From: Phycisphaerae bacterium | GTDB lineage: Bacteria > Planctomycetota > Phycisphaerae > SM23-33 | Length of the DNA stretch: 38,323 nucleotides | Reading direction: 5' to 3' | Assembly (NCBI GenBank): GCA_003551645.1 | Contig: PUND01000082.1 | Location: 1 to 38,323, forward strand | In this document: piece after piece, positions 1 to 7,564 of the stretch | How positions within the stretch are numbered: the stretch's first letter is position 1 | Layout: every line of letters begins with the position of its first letter | Translations under genes and position numbers: made by a program | The notes under the pieces: model-generated | The model's input: the letters and a program-made list of their open reading frames with translations, nothing else | Databases searched by the model: none | Told to the model about the DNA's origin: nothing

Positions 1-47
1 CTTGTAAGCCTGCTTGCCGAGCATCGACGACTTGAGAGCACCTGCTG

Positions 48-120
48 AACCGCCGTATACGGAACCGTACGTACGGTGGTGTGGGAGGCCGGGGCGAGCA
101 ATCGCCCCTGCCTACCCGAT
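48..120 (+). mobile_element. 3' end of a group II intron (domains V and VI)
   Basis: Bases 50-57 (CCGCCGTA) pair with 72-79 (TACGGTGG), 58-61 pair with 66-69 around a GAAC loop, and a 2-nt bulge (CG, 70-71) sits on the 3' strand. This is the layout of group II intron domain V, with CGC at the catalytic-triad position. A second hairpin follows (GGGGCGA/TCGCCCC around 91-107). Its lower stem GGGAGGC/GCC-T-A-CCC leaves A114 unpaired, six bases before the likely intron end GAT at 118-120, as expected for a domain VI branch-point adenosine. The rest of the intron, including any reverse transcriptase, would lie left of the window. An intron fragment cannot be excluded. Confidence 0.75.
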
Positions 121-217
121 TGGTGGCAAGGCCCGGAAAGGGCCTGTAATGGCGGCGCCGCGGCGAGCGTGCGTCCGGGCGACGGCTGTTGTGGAGATTT
201 TTGCCGCTTATGTTTCC

Positions 218-246
218 TTGACAAGCCCGGCCGCCGAACGCACAAT
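218..246 (+). promoter_or_regulatory. sigma-70-type promoter of the cold-shock gene
   Basis: A perfect TTGACA (218-223) is separated by 17 bases from CACAAT (241-246), a 4/6 match to TATAAT. The next gene on this strand is the cold-shock protein at 465. Transcription would begin near 253. Confidence 0.55.
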
Positions 247-252
247 ACACGA

Positions 253-464
253 TAGACAAGGGTGCCGGGCGTAGCCGGGGAAGCGTTTCCTCAGCCCGTC
301 GCCTAAGGTCCGGTTTGGCAGCCGGGCTTGTTTGCGAGATGTCAAGAGAAGTGGCAAATCCAGGTGCGAGCAGCCCATTTCGGCAGTTCTCCACTAGCGT
401 GTTTGCTCACGTCCGCTGACAATCGCAAATCCATAGTTGCCGCATTAGCAGAAGGAGCCAAGGT
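253..464 (+). other. long 5' leader of the cold-shock gene
   Basis: If the promoter at 218-246 is used, the mRNA carries about 210 untranslated bases before the start codon. Long structured leaders are known for cspA-type genes of other bacteria, where they act as temperature sensors. No named riboswitch is recognised here. The end of the leader holds a strong ribosome binding site (AAGGAG at about 452-457). Bases 121-217, between the intron end and the promoter, hold a small hairpin (AGGCCC/GGGCCT, 129-145) and no convincing gene. Confidence 0.4.
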
Positions 465-665
465 ATGGCTACCGGAACAGTGAAGTGGTTCAACGACACA
501 AAGGGTTATGGTTTCATCACGGCCGAGGACGGCACCGACGCCTTCGTCCACCACAGCGACATCGAGGGCGAGGGCTTCAAGACCCTCAACGAGGGTGAGT
601 CCGTCGAGTTCGAGATGACTCAGGGCGACAAAGGCCCCAAGGCCCTCAGCGTACGCAGGGCGTAA
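465..665 (+). CDS. cold-shock domain protein (CspA family)
   Basis: This is a 66-residue single-domain protein of the CspA family, small beta-barrel proteins that bind single-stranded RNA and DNA and act as RNA chaperones in the cytoplasm. The RNP1-like motif KGYGFI is at residues 13-18 and the RNP2-like motif DAFVHHS at 25-31; W8 and F9 belong to the nucleic-acid-binding surface. The length is typical for the family. The ATG follows AAGGAG by a suitable distance. The gene stands alone between a putative promoter and a hairpin terminator and has no functional link to its neighbours. Whether it is cold-induced or constitutive cannot be told from the coding sequence. Confidence 0.95.
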   Translation: MATGTVKWFNDTKGYGFITAEDGTDAFVHHSDIEGEGFKTLNEGESVEFEMTQGDKGPKALSVRRA

Positions 666-709
666 ACATGCTGGCGGCCCGGCCGCCGGCAACGTAATAC
701 GTACGACTC

Positions 710-750
710 GGAAGCGCCGCTCCCCGCGGGTGGCGCTTCCTGTTCTTACC
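710..750 (+). terminator. intrinsic terminator after the cold-shock gene
   Basis: GGAAGCGCC (710-718) and GGCGCTTCC (732-740) form a perfect 9-bp stem with a 13-base loop. The tail TGTTCTTACC follows. The hairpin lies between convergent genes and may also stall transcription of the reverse-strand pilin gene, although the T-rich tail favours the plus strand. Confidence 0.75.
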
Positions 751-1489
751 ACCAGAACTCGGCATTGCGGGTAAACCTGCGTTCCAGGTCTTCTCCGTCG
801 GTCCAGCTCACGCCGCCGGTGATGTGCCCGACGTGCGAGCCGGTCGGCCAGAGCCGGTCGTAGAGGTGGTTGGATCCCCACCGCCTGGGGTCGTTGGGGG
901 TAATCCAGCCGCTGCCGGCCGGCCATTGGCGATTCAGGTCGGTCCAGAGGAAGTCGTAGTAGGTGTCGTCGTACAGGTGTGTGGCGAACAGCGGCGTGGC
1001 AGTATCGGGCGGGTTGGGCATCCACTCCTTGATTTCATGCTGGAGCCGGTCGTCGCCGCCCCAGGCGAAGTAGCCGATTACGCAGGACGATCCGCCGTAG
1101 TAGTAGAAGTCGTCCCGGTTCCAGTAAGGGTTGGAGGGCGAATAGAGCATCTCTCGCTGCATGTTGTAGTTGCTTCGGAGCAGGTCCCGGTAGTAGGCGG
1201 TTATCCAGTAGGCGACCTGGTTTTCGCCTCGACCGCCATCACGGTTGCGTGACATATCCGGCAGCCGCTCGTCGTGGTCCTCCGCGTACAGGTGAAATGA
1301 CGTGACGAGATGGCGGACGTTGGTTCCGCAGATGGCCTCCTTGGCCATCCTCCTGACGTTGCCCAGAGCAGGCATGAGGATGCTCATCAGCAGGGCGATG
1401 ATGGCTATCACCACCAGAAGTTCGATGAGTGTAAAGCCCCTGCCCGGGGTTCGGGCAGCTTGACGGCGCCGGGCCTGTACAGGCGACAT
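746..1489 (-). CDS. type II pseudopilin-like secreted protein (copy A)
   Basis: This is a 247-residue protein with a prepilin N-terminus: a short basic leader, the cleavage motif G-FTLIE near residue 17, and a hydrophobic helix reading LLVVIAIIALLMSILMPALG. A prepilin peptidase would cut after the glycine and methylate the phenylalanine. The globular part is rich in Tyr, Trp and Asp. It ends in a HITGGVSWTDG segment that resembles the His-Gly...Asp-Gly end of the large PVC pseudopilin family (DUF1559-like). The ATG at 1489 is preferred over upstream codons because AAGGAG lies just before it and the leader then has normal length. A close paralogue lies immediately upstream at 1790-2563. No secretion-machinery genes are nearby, so the partner system and role are unknown. 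Confidence 0.85.
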   Translation of the reverse strand: MSPVQARRRQAARTPGRGFTLIELLVVIAIIALLMSILMPALGNVRRMAKEAICGTNVRHLVTSFHLYAEDHDERLPDMSRNRDGGRGENQVAYWITAYYRDLLRSNYNMQREMLYSPSNPYWNRDDFYYYGGSSCVIGYFAWGGDDRLQHEIKEWMPNPPDTATPLFATHLYDDTYYDFLWTDLNRQWPAGSGWITPNDPRRWGSNHLYDRLWPTGSHVGHITGGVSWTDGEDLERRFTRNAEFWW

Positions 1490-1789
1490 GTCGGCTCCTT
1501 CGGCTGATAATGCTCGTTGCGCGGCCTTCAAAGCCCGTCGGGGCTGCGGTCGCCGGAGCAGTCCCGGTTCAACTCGGTCCGGCGACACCGCGGACACCTG
1601 GCCGGGACGTCGCTTACTGATACTATCATGCCCCCCAGGCCAAAACAACGCTTACCCGACATTGGCCGCGCAAGCCGTCGTGTGCAAACCTGCTCTTACC
1701 CAGTCTCAGGAAACCGGCCCGGGACGGCGCTTCCAATGGCGGCCTTTCACACAGCCGGCAATGCTGTCGGGCAGTGAGAACGGTTGTGC
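1490..1789. other. 300-bp spacer between the two pilin genes
   Basis: The spacer contains the ribosome binding site of copy A at its left end. No convincing promoter, terminator or gene was found on either strand. Reading frames here lack a start with ribosome binding site and a recognisable product. The two pilin genes may be co-transcribed or separately expressed. Confidence 0.4.
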
Positions 1790-2563
1790 TTACCAGAACA
1801 ACCTTGCACCTCTGGCGTTGAAACGGTGATCGAGGTCCTCTCCTTCAGTCCATGAAACACCGCCGTGGAGGTGCCCGACATGCGAGCCGGCCGGCCAGTT
1901 CAGGTCGTAAAGGTGGTTGGATCCCCACCTTTGGGCATCCCAGGACGTAACCCATTCACCATCACCCAACTGGCGGTTCATGTCGGTCCAGATAAAGTCG
2001 AAGTAAGGGTCCTCGTACAGGTAAACCGGGAACAGGGGCCTGGTGGTGTCCGGCGCATCGCCGGCAAAGCTCCACCAATGCCCTTGGCCGGTTCTCTGTA
2101 GCCGTTCGTCACCGCCGAAGACGAAGTACCCGATGACCACCGACCAGCCCCGTTCGATGTCGCTGTCGGGCGGTAAGTAGAAGTCGTCACGGTCCCAGTG
2201 AGGGTTCGTGGGCGAATAGAGCATCTCTCGCTGCATGTTGTACCGGCTGCGCATCATGTCGCGGGCGTATGAGCTTATCCAGTAGATAAACTGGTTCTCG
2301 TGGCGGCCGGTTTCGGGGTTGTACGACATATCCGGCAGACGGTCGTCGTGGTCATCGGCGTACAGATGGAAAGATGTGACCAGATGGCGCACGTTGGTGC
2401 CGCAGATGACCTCCTTGGCCATCCTCCTGACGTTGCCCAGGGCCGGCATGAGGATGCTCATAAGCAGGGCGATGATGGCTATCACCACGAGCAGTTCGAT
2501 AAGGGTGAATCCCTTACTTCGGTTCTCAGCCCCCCGGCAGTTGCTGTCTGGCCGGTAACGCAT
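1790..2563 (-). CDS. type II pseudopilin-like secreted protein (copy B)
   Basis: This is a 257-residue paralogue of the protein at 746-1489. The N-terminal cleavage/methylation motif KGFTLIE is at residues 17-23 and is followed by the same hydrophobic helix. The first part of the mature protein is almost identical to copy A, while the central part differs by substitutions and an insertion after the RDDFY motif. The C-terminal HLHGGVSWTEG segment is kept. The ATG at 2563 follows an AAGGAG ribosome binding site. A putative sigma-70 promoter with a perfect TATAAT lies about 100 bases upstream. The protein is expected to be exported and held in the inner membrane or assembled into a pseudopilus; its actual role is unknown. 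Confidence 0.85.
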   Translation of the reverse strand: MRYRPDSNCRGAENRSKGFTLIELLVVIAIIALLMSILMPALGNVRRMAKEVICGTNVRHLVTSFHLYADDHDDRLPDMSYNPETGRHENQFIYWISSYARDMMRSRYNMQREMLYSPTNPHWDRDDFYLPPDSDIERGWSVVIGYFVFGGDERLQRTGQGHWWSFAGDAPDTTRPLFPVYLYEDPYFDFIWTDMNRQLGDGEWVTSWDAQRWGSNHLYDLNWPAGSHVGHLHGGVSWTEGEDLDHRFNARGARLFW

Positions 2564-2665
2564 GGAAAGATCTCCTTAGTTCCTATCGGCCGCCAGGTTT
2601 TGCGCCTGACTGTATCACCACTGCCTGACCCGCTCAGGCCTGGTTTCATTGCCGCTCATGGCAAA

Positions 2666-2694
2666 ATTATAGCTGAAATCCCGCCCACACACAA
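2666..2694 (-). promoter_or_regulatory. sigma-70-type promoter of the pilin-like genes
   Basis: On the reverse strand TTGTGT (2694-2689) and TATAAT (2671-2666) are separated by 17 bases. The -10 box is perfect and the -35 box matches in TTG. The pilin start lies at 2563, giving a leader of roughly 95 bases. Confidence 0.5.
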
Positions 2695-2936
2695 CCGAAA
2701 ACGGCCAGGATAATCGGATCACTGGATGACCGGGCAGCAACCGGTATCCGGAAGGCACCTGTGAGTCGGCATCCCGCCCGACGGCATACATGCGCGGATG
2801 CGTGCGAAAAGCAAGCGCAGCGCGCATAAACTCCTGACATCCTGAGAGGGGCATCGATCGTCGTGGCTTCTTGGCCGTGTCCTTAGTGGTTGTATTAGCA
2901 GGACTTGCCTTGGGCTAACCTTTCGATTGTCCACTG
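2695..2936. other. intergenic stretch between pilin promoter and flagellar operon
   Basis: No gene is supported here. The stretch lies between divergent promoters and is where enhancer sites for the sigma-54 activator would be expected for the promoter at 2937. No repeated motif was identified by eye. Confidence 0.3.
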
Positions 2937-2952
2937 TGGCACAGGCCTTGCA
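2937..2952 (+). promoter_or_regulatory. sigma-54 promoter of the first flagellar operon
   Basis: TGGCACA-N4-TTGCA matches the sigma-54 consensus TGGCACG-N4-TTGCW in 11 of 12 fixed positions. The invariant GG (2938-2939) and GC (2950-2951) are exactly 10 bases apart. It lies about 100 bases before the first gene of a long co-oriented flagellar block that itself encodes a sigma-54 activator. Transcription would start near 2963. Confidence 0.8.
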
Positions 2953-3050
2953 CACCGGAATGTCGGCGAGGGTCGTGCGCTGCGACCGCACCCGCCCGGC
3001 CGGGCGCCCCCGGAAGGATTCCGGGTCAGTAAGGCAGGATCGACGGACCG

Positions 3051-5423
3051 ATGGCCGAGACCGACAAATCCAATACCGAGCAGATGGAAAGCCCCGCCGG
3101 TGATCGGCGGCCCGCGGCCAGCGGCGACGAACAGTCCGGCTTTGACGCCTCGGCGTTCCTGAACGAGGCGGGTTCGCCCTGGTACAAACGGGCGCCGATC
3201 GTTCCGCTGTTGCTGGGCTTCAACACGCTGCTGGTGTGTTTTCTGGCGGCGGTGCTGATATACGCGCTGACCGGCGACACGCGCGCCCCTGAAAGGGCGC
3301 ATGCCCACCATACGGCCGAAACGCCCGTCGTTTCGCGCCCGGACGGAGCCGAAGACGGGTCGGGCGTCGAGCCGCCGCGGGTAGCGGCGCAGGCCTGGCA
3401 AAAGGCCGAGGCCGCCTTTCGCGAAGAGGACTACACCACCGCCCTCGGCTATTACCGCCACCTGCTGGATGCCACCGACGACAAGCCGGTGGATCCATTC
3501 GTTACCGATTACCTGCGGATGCGAAGCGGCCGTTGCCTTATCCAGCTTGGCAGCGTAGACCAGGCGCGGTCGGTGCTGGAAAGGGCCGCCCGCAGCGGCT
3601 CTCCGATTGTCCGCGCCGTGGCCAACTATTATCTGGCCGAGGTGGAATTGCGGGCCGGCCGACACTCGCCCGCACGGCGAAGGGCCTATGCGGCGATCGC
3701 GTCCCTGGGCGCCATGGAGATGCCGCAGTCGCTGGAGCGAGACTGCGATTACCTCATCGCCCGCACGCTTACCGAAACGACGATGACCTTTTTGAACGCC
3801 GATGAGCCGATCCCCTGGCCCGGCCGTCAGCCCTCCGACCCGTTCGCCGGACTGGACGACGCGGAACTTCGCCGGCTGCTGCACGATGGCTCTGAGCGGC
3901 TTTCGGATGCGGTGCTCGGGCCTCGGGTCGAGGCGGCGTCGCGGACCTCGGCCGGAAGGTTCTGGTCGGTCGGTTGCTGGGAGGCGACGCTTGAAGAGGT
4001 GCTCTACCGGTTCGCATCCGCGGCCGGGACGGACCTGCGCTGGGCCACGGCCGCCCCTCCGGTAAGACAGCGCGGCGTTACTCTGGCATTCCGGTCTGAA
4101 AGTGAGCACAGAATATTCGAGGTCGCCTGCGGCGTGGCCGGGCTTGTCGCCCGATTCGCCAGGGGCGAGGTGTTGGTCCACGACCCCGATGCCATCAGCT
4201 CGCTTTCCGAAAAGAGCGACCTTTTTCAGGCCGAGGCGGTCTCGGCCTGGAGGCGGTTCTTCCTGCGGGCGCCCGACGACCGCGGAGTGCCCGCGGGGCA
4301 CTTCGCGCTGGGGCGGCTGTATGAAGGTGCCGACGAAGTTACCGACGCCATGCGGGAGTATCGCCTGCTGGCCTCGAGATTCCCCCGCAACGAACTCGCC
4401 CCGCGTTCGCTGATGCGCAAAGCGCGGATACAGATATCCCTGCGGGACTACGCCGGGGCGCGGGCAGACCTGGTCGATCTGCTGGACCTTTACCCGGACT
4501 ACCCGGCCGTCGACAACGTTTACCTTTATCTCGGTCGGAGTGCCCTTGAGACCGGCCTTTGGGACGAAGCAATACGAACCTTCCGAAAGCTGTATTACAT
4601 GAACCTGTCCAAGGCATCGCGGCTGGAGGCGTGCCGCGGGGTGGCCAGGGCGCATTTCGAGCAGGGCAACTATACCGAGGCCGTCGAGTGGTATGAGCGA
4701 TACTTCCGGGCCTCGGACGACCCGACCGGCGAGCCGGCCGCGCGGGCGTTCCTGAACTGGGGCATGTGCGAGTTCGCGATGGGCAATCTGGACAAGGCGG
4801 CCGCGGCGATGAAGCTGTCGCTGGGCGCCGAAGGCCCGAGGGATATGCGAATCCGCGCATCGCTGACTCTGGCGGAAGTGGAGTTTGAAAGGCAGAACTT
4901 CCTGGCCGCGCTGGGACTGGTCAACGACATCTCCGGCGAGCGCCTCAACGAACAGCAGACCTTCACGCGTTTGCGTCTGCGAACGATGGTACTGCGGGAG
5001 ATGGGCGCGCCGTTCCGCGCCCGACGGATGCTGACACGCGAGGTATCCGAAGTTTCCGATGAGCATCTGAGGGCGCTGCTGGCGGTGGAGGCGGCGGAGT
5101 GCCTGGTTGCCGAGGACAACCGCGCCGAGGCCCGCGCCATGCTCTCCGACGCCCTGGGCAATATGAGGCCTTCGCCCGAAAGCCACGAGGCGGCGCTGCT
5201 TCTGGCGCGGCTGTCTCTGGAGGACGGGCGGTACCGGCAGGCGGCCGAGGTCGCCGAAACGCTCCTGGAGACTTCCTGCCCGGCGCACATACGGCGGCAG
5301 GCCGAGGAGATTCTGGGCATGGCCCGGGCGTATCTGCGCGACTACGAGGGCGCGGCCGAGGCGCTCTCCGGCGGCGGGGTCTCCGCTGATGTGGCAGAAG
5401 CGGACAGGGAGGCGACACAATGA
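3051..5423 (+). CDS. membrane-anchored TPR-repeat protein of the flagellar operon
   Basis: This is a 790-residue protein with a hydrophilic N-terminus, one membrane helix at about residues 50-73 and a long C-terminal part rich in alpha-helical TPR-like repeats. Examples are the segments with A-x3-Y and G-x2-A-x3-F patterns around residues 110-210 and 430-760. The positive residues before the helix suggest the repeats face the periplasm. TPR arrays usually bind other proteins; no enzyme motif was seen. It is the first gene after the sigma-54 promoter at 2937-2952 and its stop overlaps the next start (ATGA), so it should be co-expressed with the flagellar genes. The exact role is unknown; a scaffold for basal-body or stator assembly in the periplasm is a guess. 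Confidence 0.8.
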   Translation: MAETDKSNTEQMESPAGDRRPAASGDEQSGFDASAFLNEAGSPWYKRAPIVPLLLGFNTLLVCFLAAVLIYALTGDTRAPERAHAHHTAETPVVSRPDGAEDGSGVEPPRVAAQAWQKAEAAFREEDYTTALGYYRHLLDATDDKPVDPFVTDYLRMRSGRCLIQLGSVDQARSVLERAARSGSPIVRAVANYYLAEVELRAGRHSPARRRAYAAIASLGAMEMPQSLERDCDYLIARTLTETTMTFLNADEPIPWPGRQPSDPFAGLDDAELRRLLHDGSERLSDAVLGPRVEAASRTSAGRFWSVGCWEATLEEVLYRFASAAGTDLRWATAAPPVRQRGVTLAFRSESEHRIFEVACGVAGLVARFARGEVLVHDPDAISSLSEKSDLFQAEAVSAWRRFFLRAPDDRGVPAGHFALGRLYEGADEVTDAMREYRLLASRFPRNELAPRSLMRKARIQISLRDYAGARADLVDLLDLYPDYPAVDNVYLYLGRSALETGLWDEAIRTFRKLYYMNLSKASRLEACRGVARAHFEQGNYTEAVEWYERYFRASDDPTGEPAARAFLNWGMCEFAMGNLDKAAAAMKLSLGAEGPRDMRIRASLTLAEVEFERQNFLAALGLVNDISGERLNEQQTFTRLRLRTMVLREMGAPFRARRMLTREVSEVSDEHLRALLAVEAAECLVAEDNRAEARAMLSDALGNMRPSPESHEAALLLARLSLEDGRYRQAAEVAETLLETSCPAHIRRQAEEILGMARAYLRDYEGAAEALSGGGVSADVAEADREATQ

Positions 5424-6145
5424 GAAAGCGACAGATCATTCTTGCGATTGCCGTTTGTCTGGCGCTGCCGGCCTGGGCGCCGGCGGACCAACCGTCGCGG
5501 TCCGATCCGGCGGATGAAGACCTGCACGAACTAATCGAGCAGTTGCGGCAGTCTTCACGGCAGCTCTGGCGCGCGAGCATAGCCGCGCCGCCGGCTCCGG
5601 AAGAGCCGTCGGCTCTGCTGGAGCGTGTAGGCAGGGTTGGTGACTTGCGCCTGGTGCCGGAAGATGCGCGCATGCGCCTGGACCAGATGCGAGCCGAAGA
5701 AGACGAACCCGCCGATGAGCCGCCCACCCGTCCGGTCCGGCGGCCCGTGCCGTCGCCGAGGCGTGATGAGCCGGTTTGCCCGGAGGTGCTTGCGAAGCTC
5801 CAGGCCACGGCGCCGTCGGACCCGGCGCAGGCGGCCCGGCTGGCCGACACATTGTTCACCGACGGGCACATCGAGGCGGCCTATGTGGTGTACGAGGCGG
5901 CGCTTCAGCGGGAGACCTCTGAGCGTCGGGCGGCGTGGCTGGTCTTTCAGATGGCCAACTGCAAAAGGGACAGCGACCCCGACGAGGCGATGCGGCTCTA
6001 CGGTCAACTGATTTCCGAATATCCCAGCAGCCGGTGGGTCGAGCCGGCGAAGGTGCAGGAACGGATACTTCAGTGGAAGGACGGCAGCAGTCCCGAAACC
6101 GCCCTTCACGAGGCCCGGCGGACGACCGAGACCGCCTTGGATTAA
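5420..6145 (+). CDS. exported TPR-like protein of the flagellar operon
   Basis: This is a 241-residue protein with a clear signal peptide: basic MRKR, a hydrophobic stretch to about residue 20, and a likely cut after A-x-A near residues 20-22. The middle is proline- and arginine-rich and likely flexible. The last 100 residues carry two helical TPR-like units (A-x-L-A-D-T-L...A-Y-x-V-Y-E-A and D-E-A-M-R-L-Y-x-Q-L-I-x-E-Y-P), similar in style to YbgF/BamD-type repeats. It overlaps the upstream TPR gene by four bases and ends shortly before the sigma-54 activator, so the three are translationally linked. It is probably a periplasmic partner of the preceding membrane protein. No precise family was recognised. 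Confidence 0.75.
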   Translation: MRKRQIILAIAVCLALPAWAPADQPSRSDPADEDLHELIEQLRQSSRQLWRASIAAPPAPEEPSALLERVGRVGDLRLVPEDARMRLDQMRAEEDEPADEPPTRPVRRPVPSPRRDEPVCPEVLAKLQATAPSDPAQAARLADTLFTDGHIEAAYVVYEAALQRETSERRAAWLVFQMANCKRDSDPDEAMRLYGQLISEYPSSRWVEPAKVQERILQWKDGSSPETALHEARRTTETALD

Positions 6146-6160
6146 AGACGGGTGCAATCT

Positions 6161-7564
6161 ATGCCCAGTGGCGAGACCGACAAAAGCTCCGAACGGATTC
6201 ATCAGAACGTGCTGGTCGTCAACGAGCAGTCCGAGACGACGCGCTGTGTGCTGGAACGACTGGCGGCTCGCGGTCTTCGCGGAGCTGTTGAGCAGGATGC
6301 GTCGTCGGCCGTCCGGAAGGTCGCCGGCGGCAGGTGGGACCTTGTTGTCGTGGGGCTGACCGCAACCGGCGAGAAGGCGTTCGACCTGCTGGCCGACGTC
6401 AAGGAAAACTTCCCGGAGCTTCCGGTGGTTATGGTCGGTCGCAGTGACGACGCCGGGCAAGCGGTGCGGGCGATGCGCGGCGGATGTGACGATTATCTGC
6501 CCGAGCCGGTCGGCCCCAGGGCGGTCGAGGACATGTTGGATTCGCTGCTGCCCAGCCACGCCGTCGCCAACGTGGCGGCGGCCGAAGACGGCCCGCGACG
6601 GCTGCTGCAGATAGCCGGCAGGTCCGAAGCGCTGCGGGGGACCCTGGAGCTTGCCGAGAAGGTGGCGCCGACCTCGATTCCAGTGCTGATTACCGGCGAG
6701 AGCGGGACGGGCAAGGAGCTTGTCTCATATTTCGTTCACAGCCGGAGTCAGCGTCGGCGAGGACCGTATATCCGCGTCAACTGCGCCGCGGTCAGCGAAT
6801 CGCTGCTTGAGAGCGAGCTTTTCGGCCACGAGCGGGGCGCTTTCACCGGCGCGTATTCGCAGCGAAAGGGGCGGTTCGAGCGCGCCCACGGCGGCACGCT
6901 GCTGCTGGATGAGATTTCCGAGACCACCGCCCGGCTCCAGGCCGAGTTGCTGCGGGTGCTGGAGCAGCAGGACTTCGAGCGTGTGGGCGGCAGCGAGTCG
7001 GTATATGTGAACGTGCGTGTGATAAGCACTTCGAACCGCGACCTGGCGGCCGAGACCACCGGCGAGCGGTTCCGGCGCGACCTGTATTATCGGCTCAGCG
7101 GGGTGCACCTGGTGGTCCCGCCGCTGCGGCATCGGCCGGACGATATCCCGGTGCTGGTCTGGCACTTCGTGAACATGTACGCCCACGAGGTCCGCCGTCG
7201 CATACGCGGGCTTGACGGCGAAATGATCAAGCTCTTCGAGCGATACGCCTGGCCGGGCAATGTCCGGCAGCTTCGCAACGTGGTCAGAACCGCTCTGGTG
7301 CTGGGCGAGGGTGAGACACTTTCGCTGGACAGCGCCCCGTGGCTGGTGGCGGAGATGCAGGACCAGTCGGGCGTGGAGTCGCAGTCCGAAAGCTTGCGGC
7401 TTCAGGAGCTTGAGAGGCAGGCGATCTTCGAGGCGCTTCGCAGGACCAGGCGGAACCAGGCCAAGGCCGCCCGGCTGCTGGGCATAACCGACCGCACGCT
7501 CAGGGAGAAGCTGCGGAGATATCGTCAGGACGGTTACACCGTTCCAAGCGGAGACCGGAAATGA
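6161..7564 (+). CDS. sigma-54 activator with degenerate receiver domain (FleQ-like role)
   Basis: With the ATG at 6161 this is a 467-residue transcription activator; a GTG at 6152 is an alternative start. Residues 15-130 fold like a response-regulator receiver. However, the acidic pair reads N-E (21-22), the phospho-acceptor Asp is Gly (G65), the conserved Thr is Gly (about 93) and the conserved Lys is Glu (about 115). The AAA+ domain is intact: Walker A GESGTGKE (179-186), sigma-54-contacting GAFTGA (226-231), Walker B LLLDE (247-251) and the arginine-finger region RFRRDLYYRL (303-312). A Fis-type helix-turn-helix lies at about 418-455. The stop overlaps flgB (ATGA). It most likely activates the two sigma-54 promoters of this cluster, including its own, without phosphorylation. 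Family assignment is sure; the target promoters are inferred. Confidence 0.92.
   Translation: MPSGETDKSSERIHQNVLVVNEQSETTRCVLERLAARGLRGAVEQDASSAVRKVAGGRWDLVVVGLTATGEKAFDLLADVKENFPELPVVMVGRSDDAGQAVRAMRGGCDDYLPEPVGPRAVEDMLDSLLPSHAVANVAAAEDGPRRLLQIAGRSEALRGTLELAEKVAPTSIPVLITGESGTGKELVSYFVHSRSQRRRGPYIRVNCAAVSESLLESELFGHERGAFTGAYSQRKGRFERAHGGTLLLDEISETTARLQAELLRVLEQQDFERVGGSESVYVNVRVISTSNRDLAAETTGERFRRDLYYRLSGVHLVVPPLRHRPDDIPVLVWHFVNMYAHEVRRRIRGLDGEMIKLFERYAWPGNVRQLRNVVRTALVLGEGETLSLDSAPWLVAEMQDQSGVESQSESLRLQELERQAIFEALRRTRRNQAKAARLLGITDRTLREKLRRYRQDGYTVPSGDRK

Noticed and set aside
14-274. 86-codon plus-strand reading frame at the window start
   Set aside because: It runs through the group II intron domain V/VI structure and the TTGACA promoter and has no ribosome binding site or recognisable product.
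2659-2674. GG-N10-GC spacing (TGGCAAA...TAGCT) resembling a sigma-54 site
   Set aside because: The match outside GG and GC is poor, it is almost 400 bases from a plus-strand gene, and the same bases fit a TATAAT promoter on the other strand.
2895-5420. 841-codon reverse-strand reading frame
   Set aside because: It lies opposite the TPR gene; long antisense frames are common in GC-rich codon-biased DNA. The encoded sequence has no recognisable domain and the plus-strand gene has better support.
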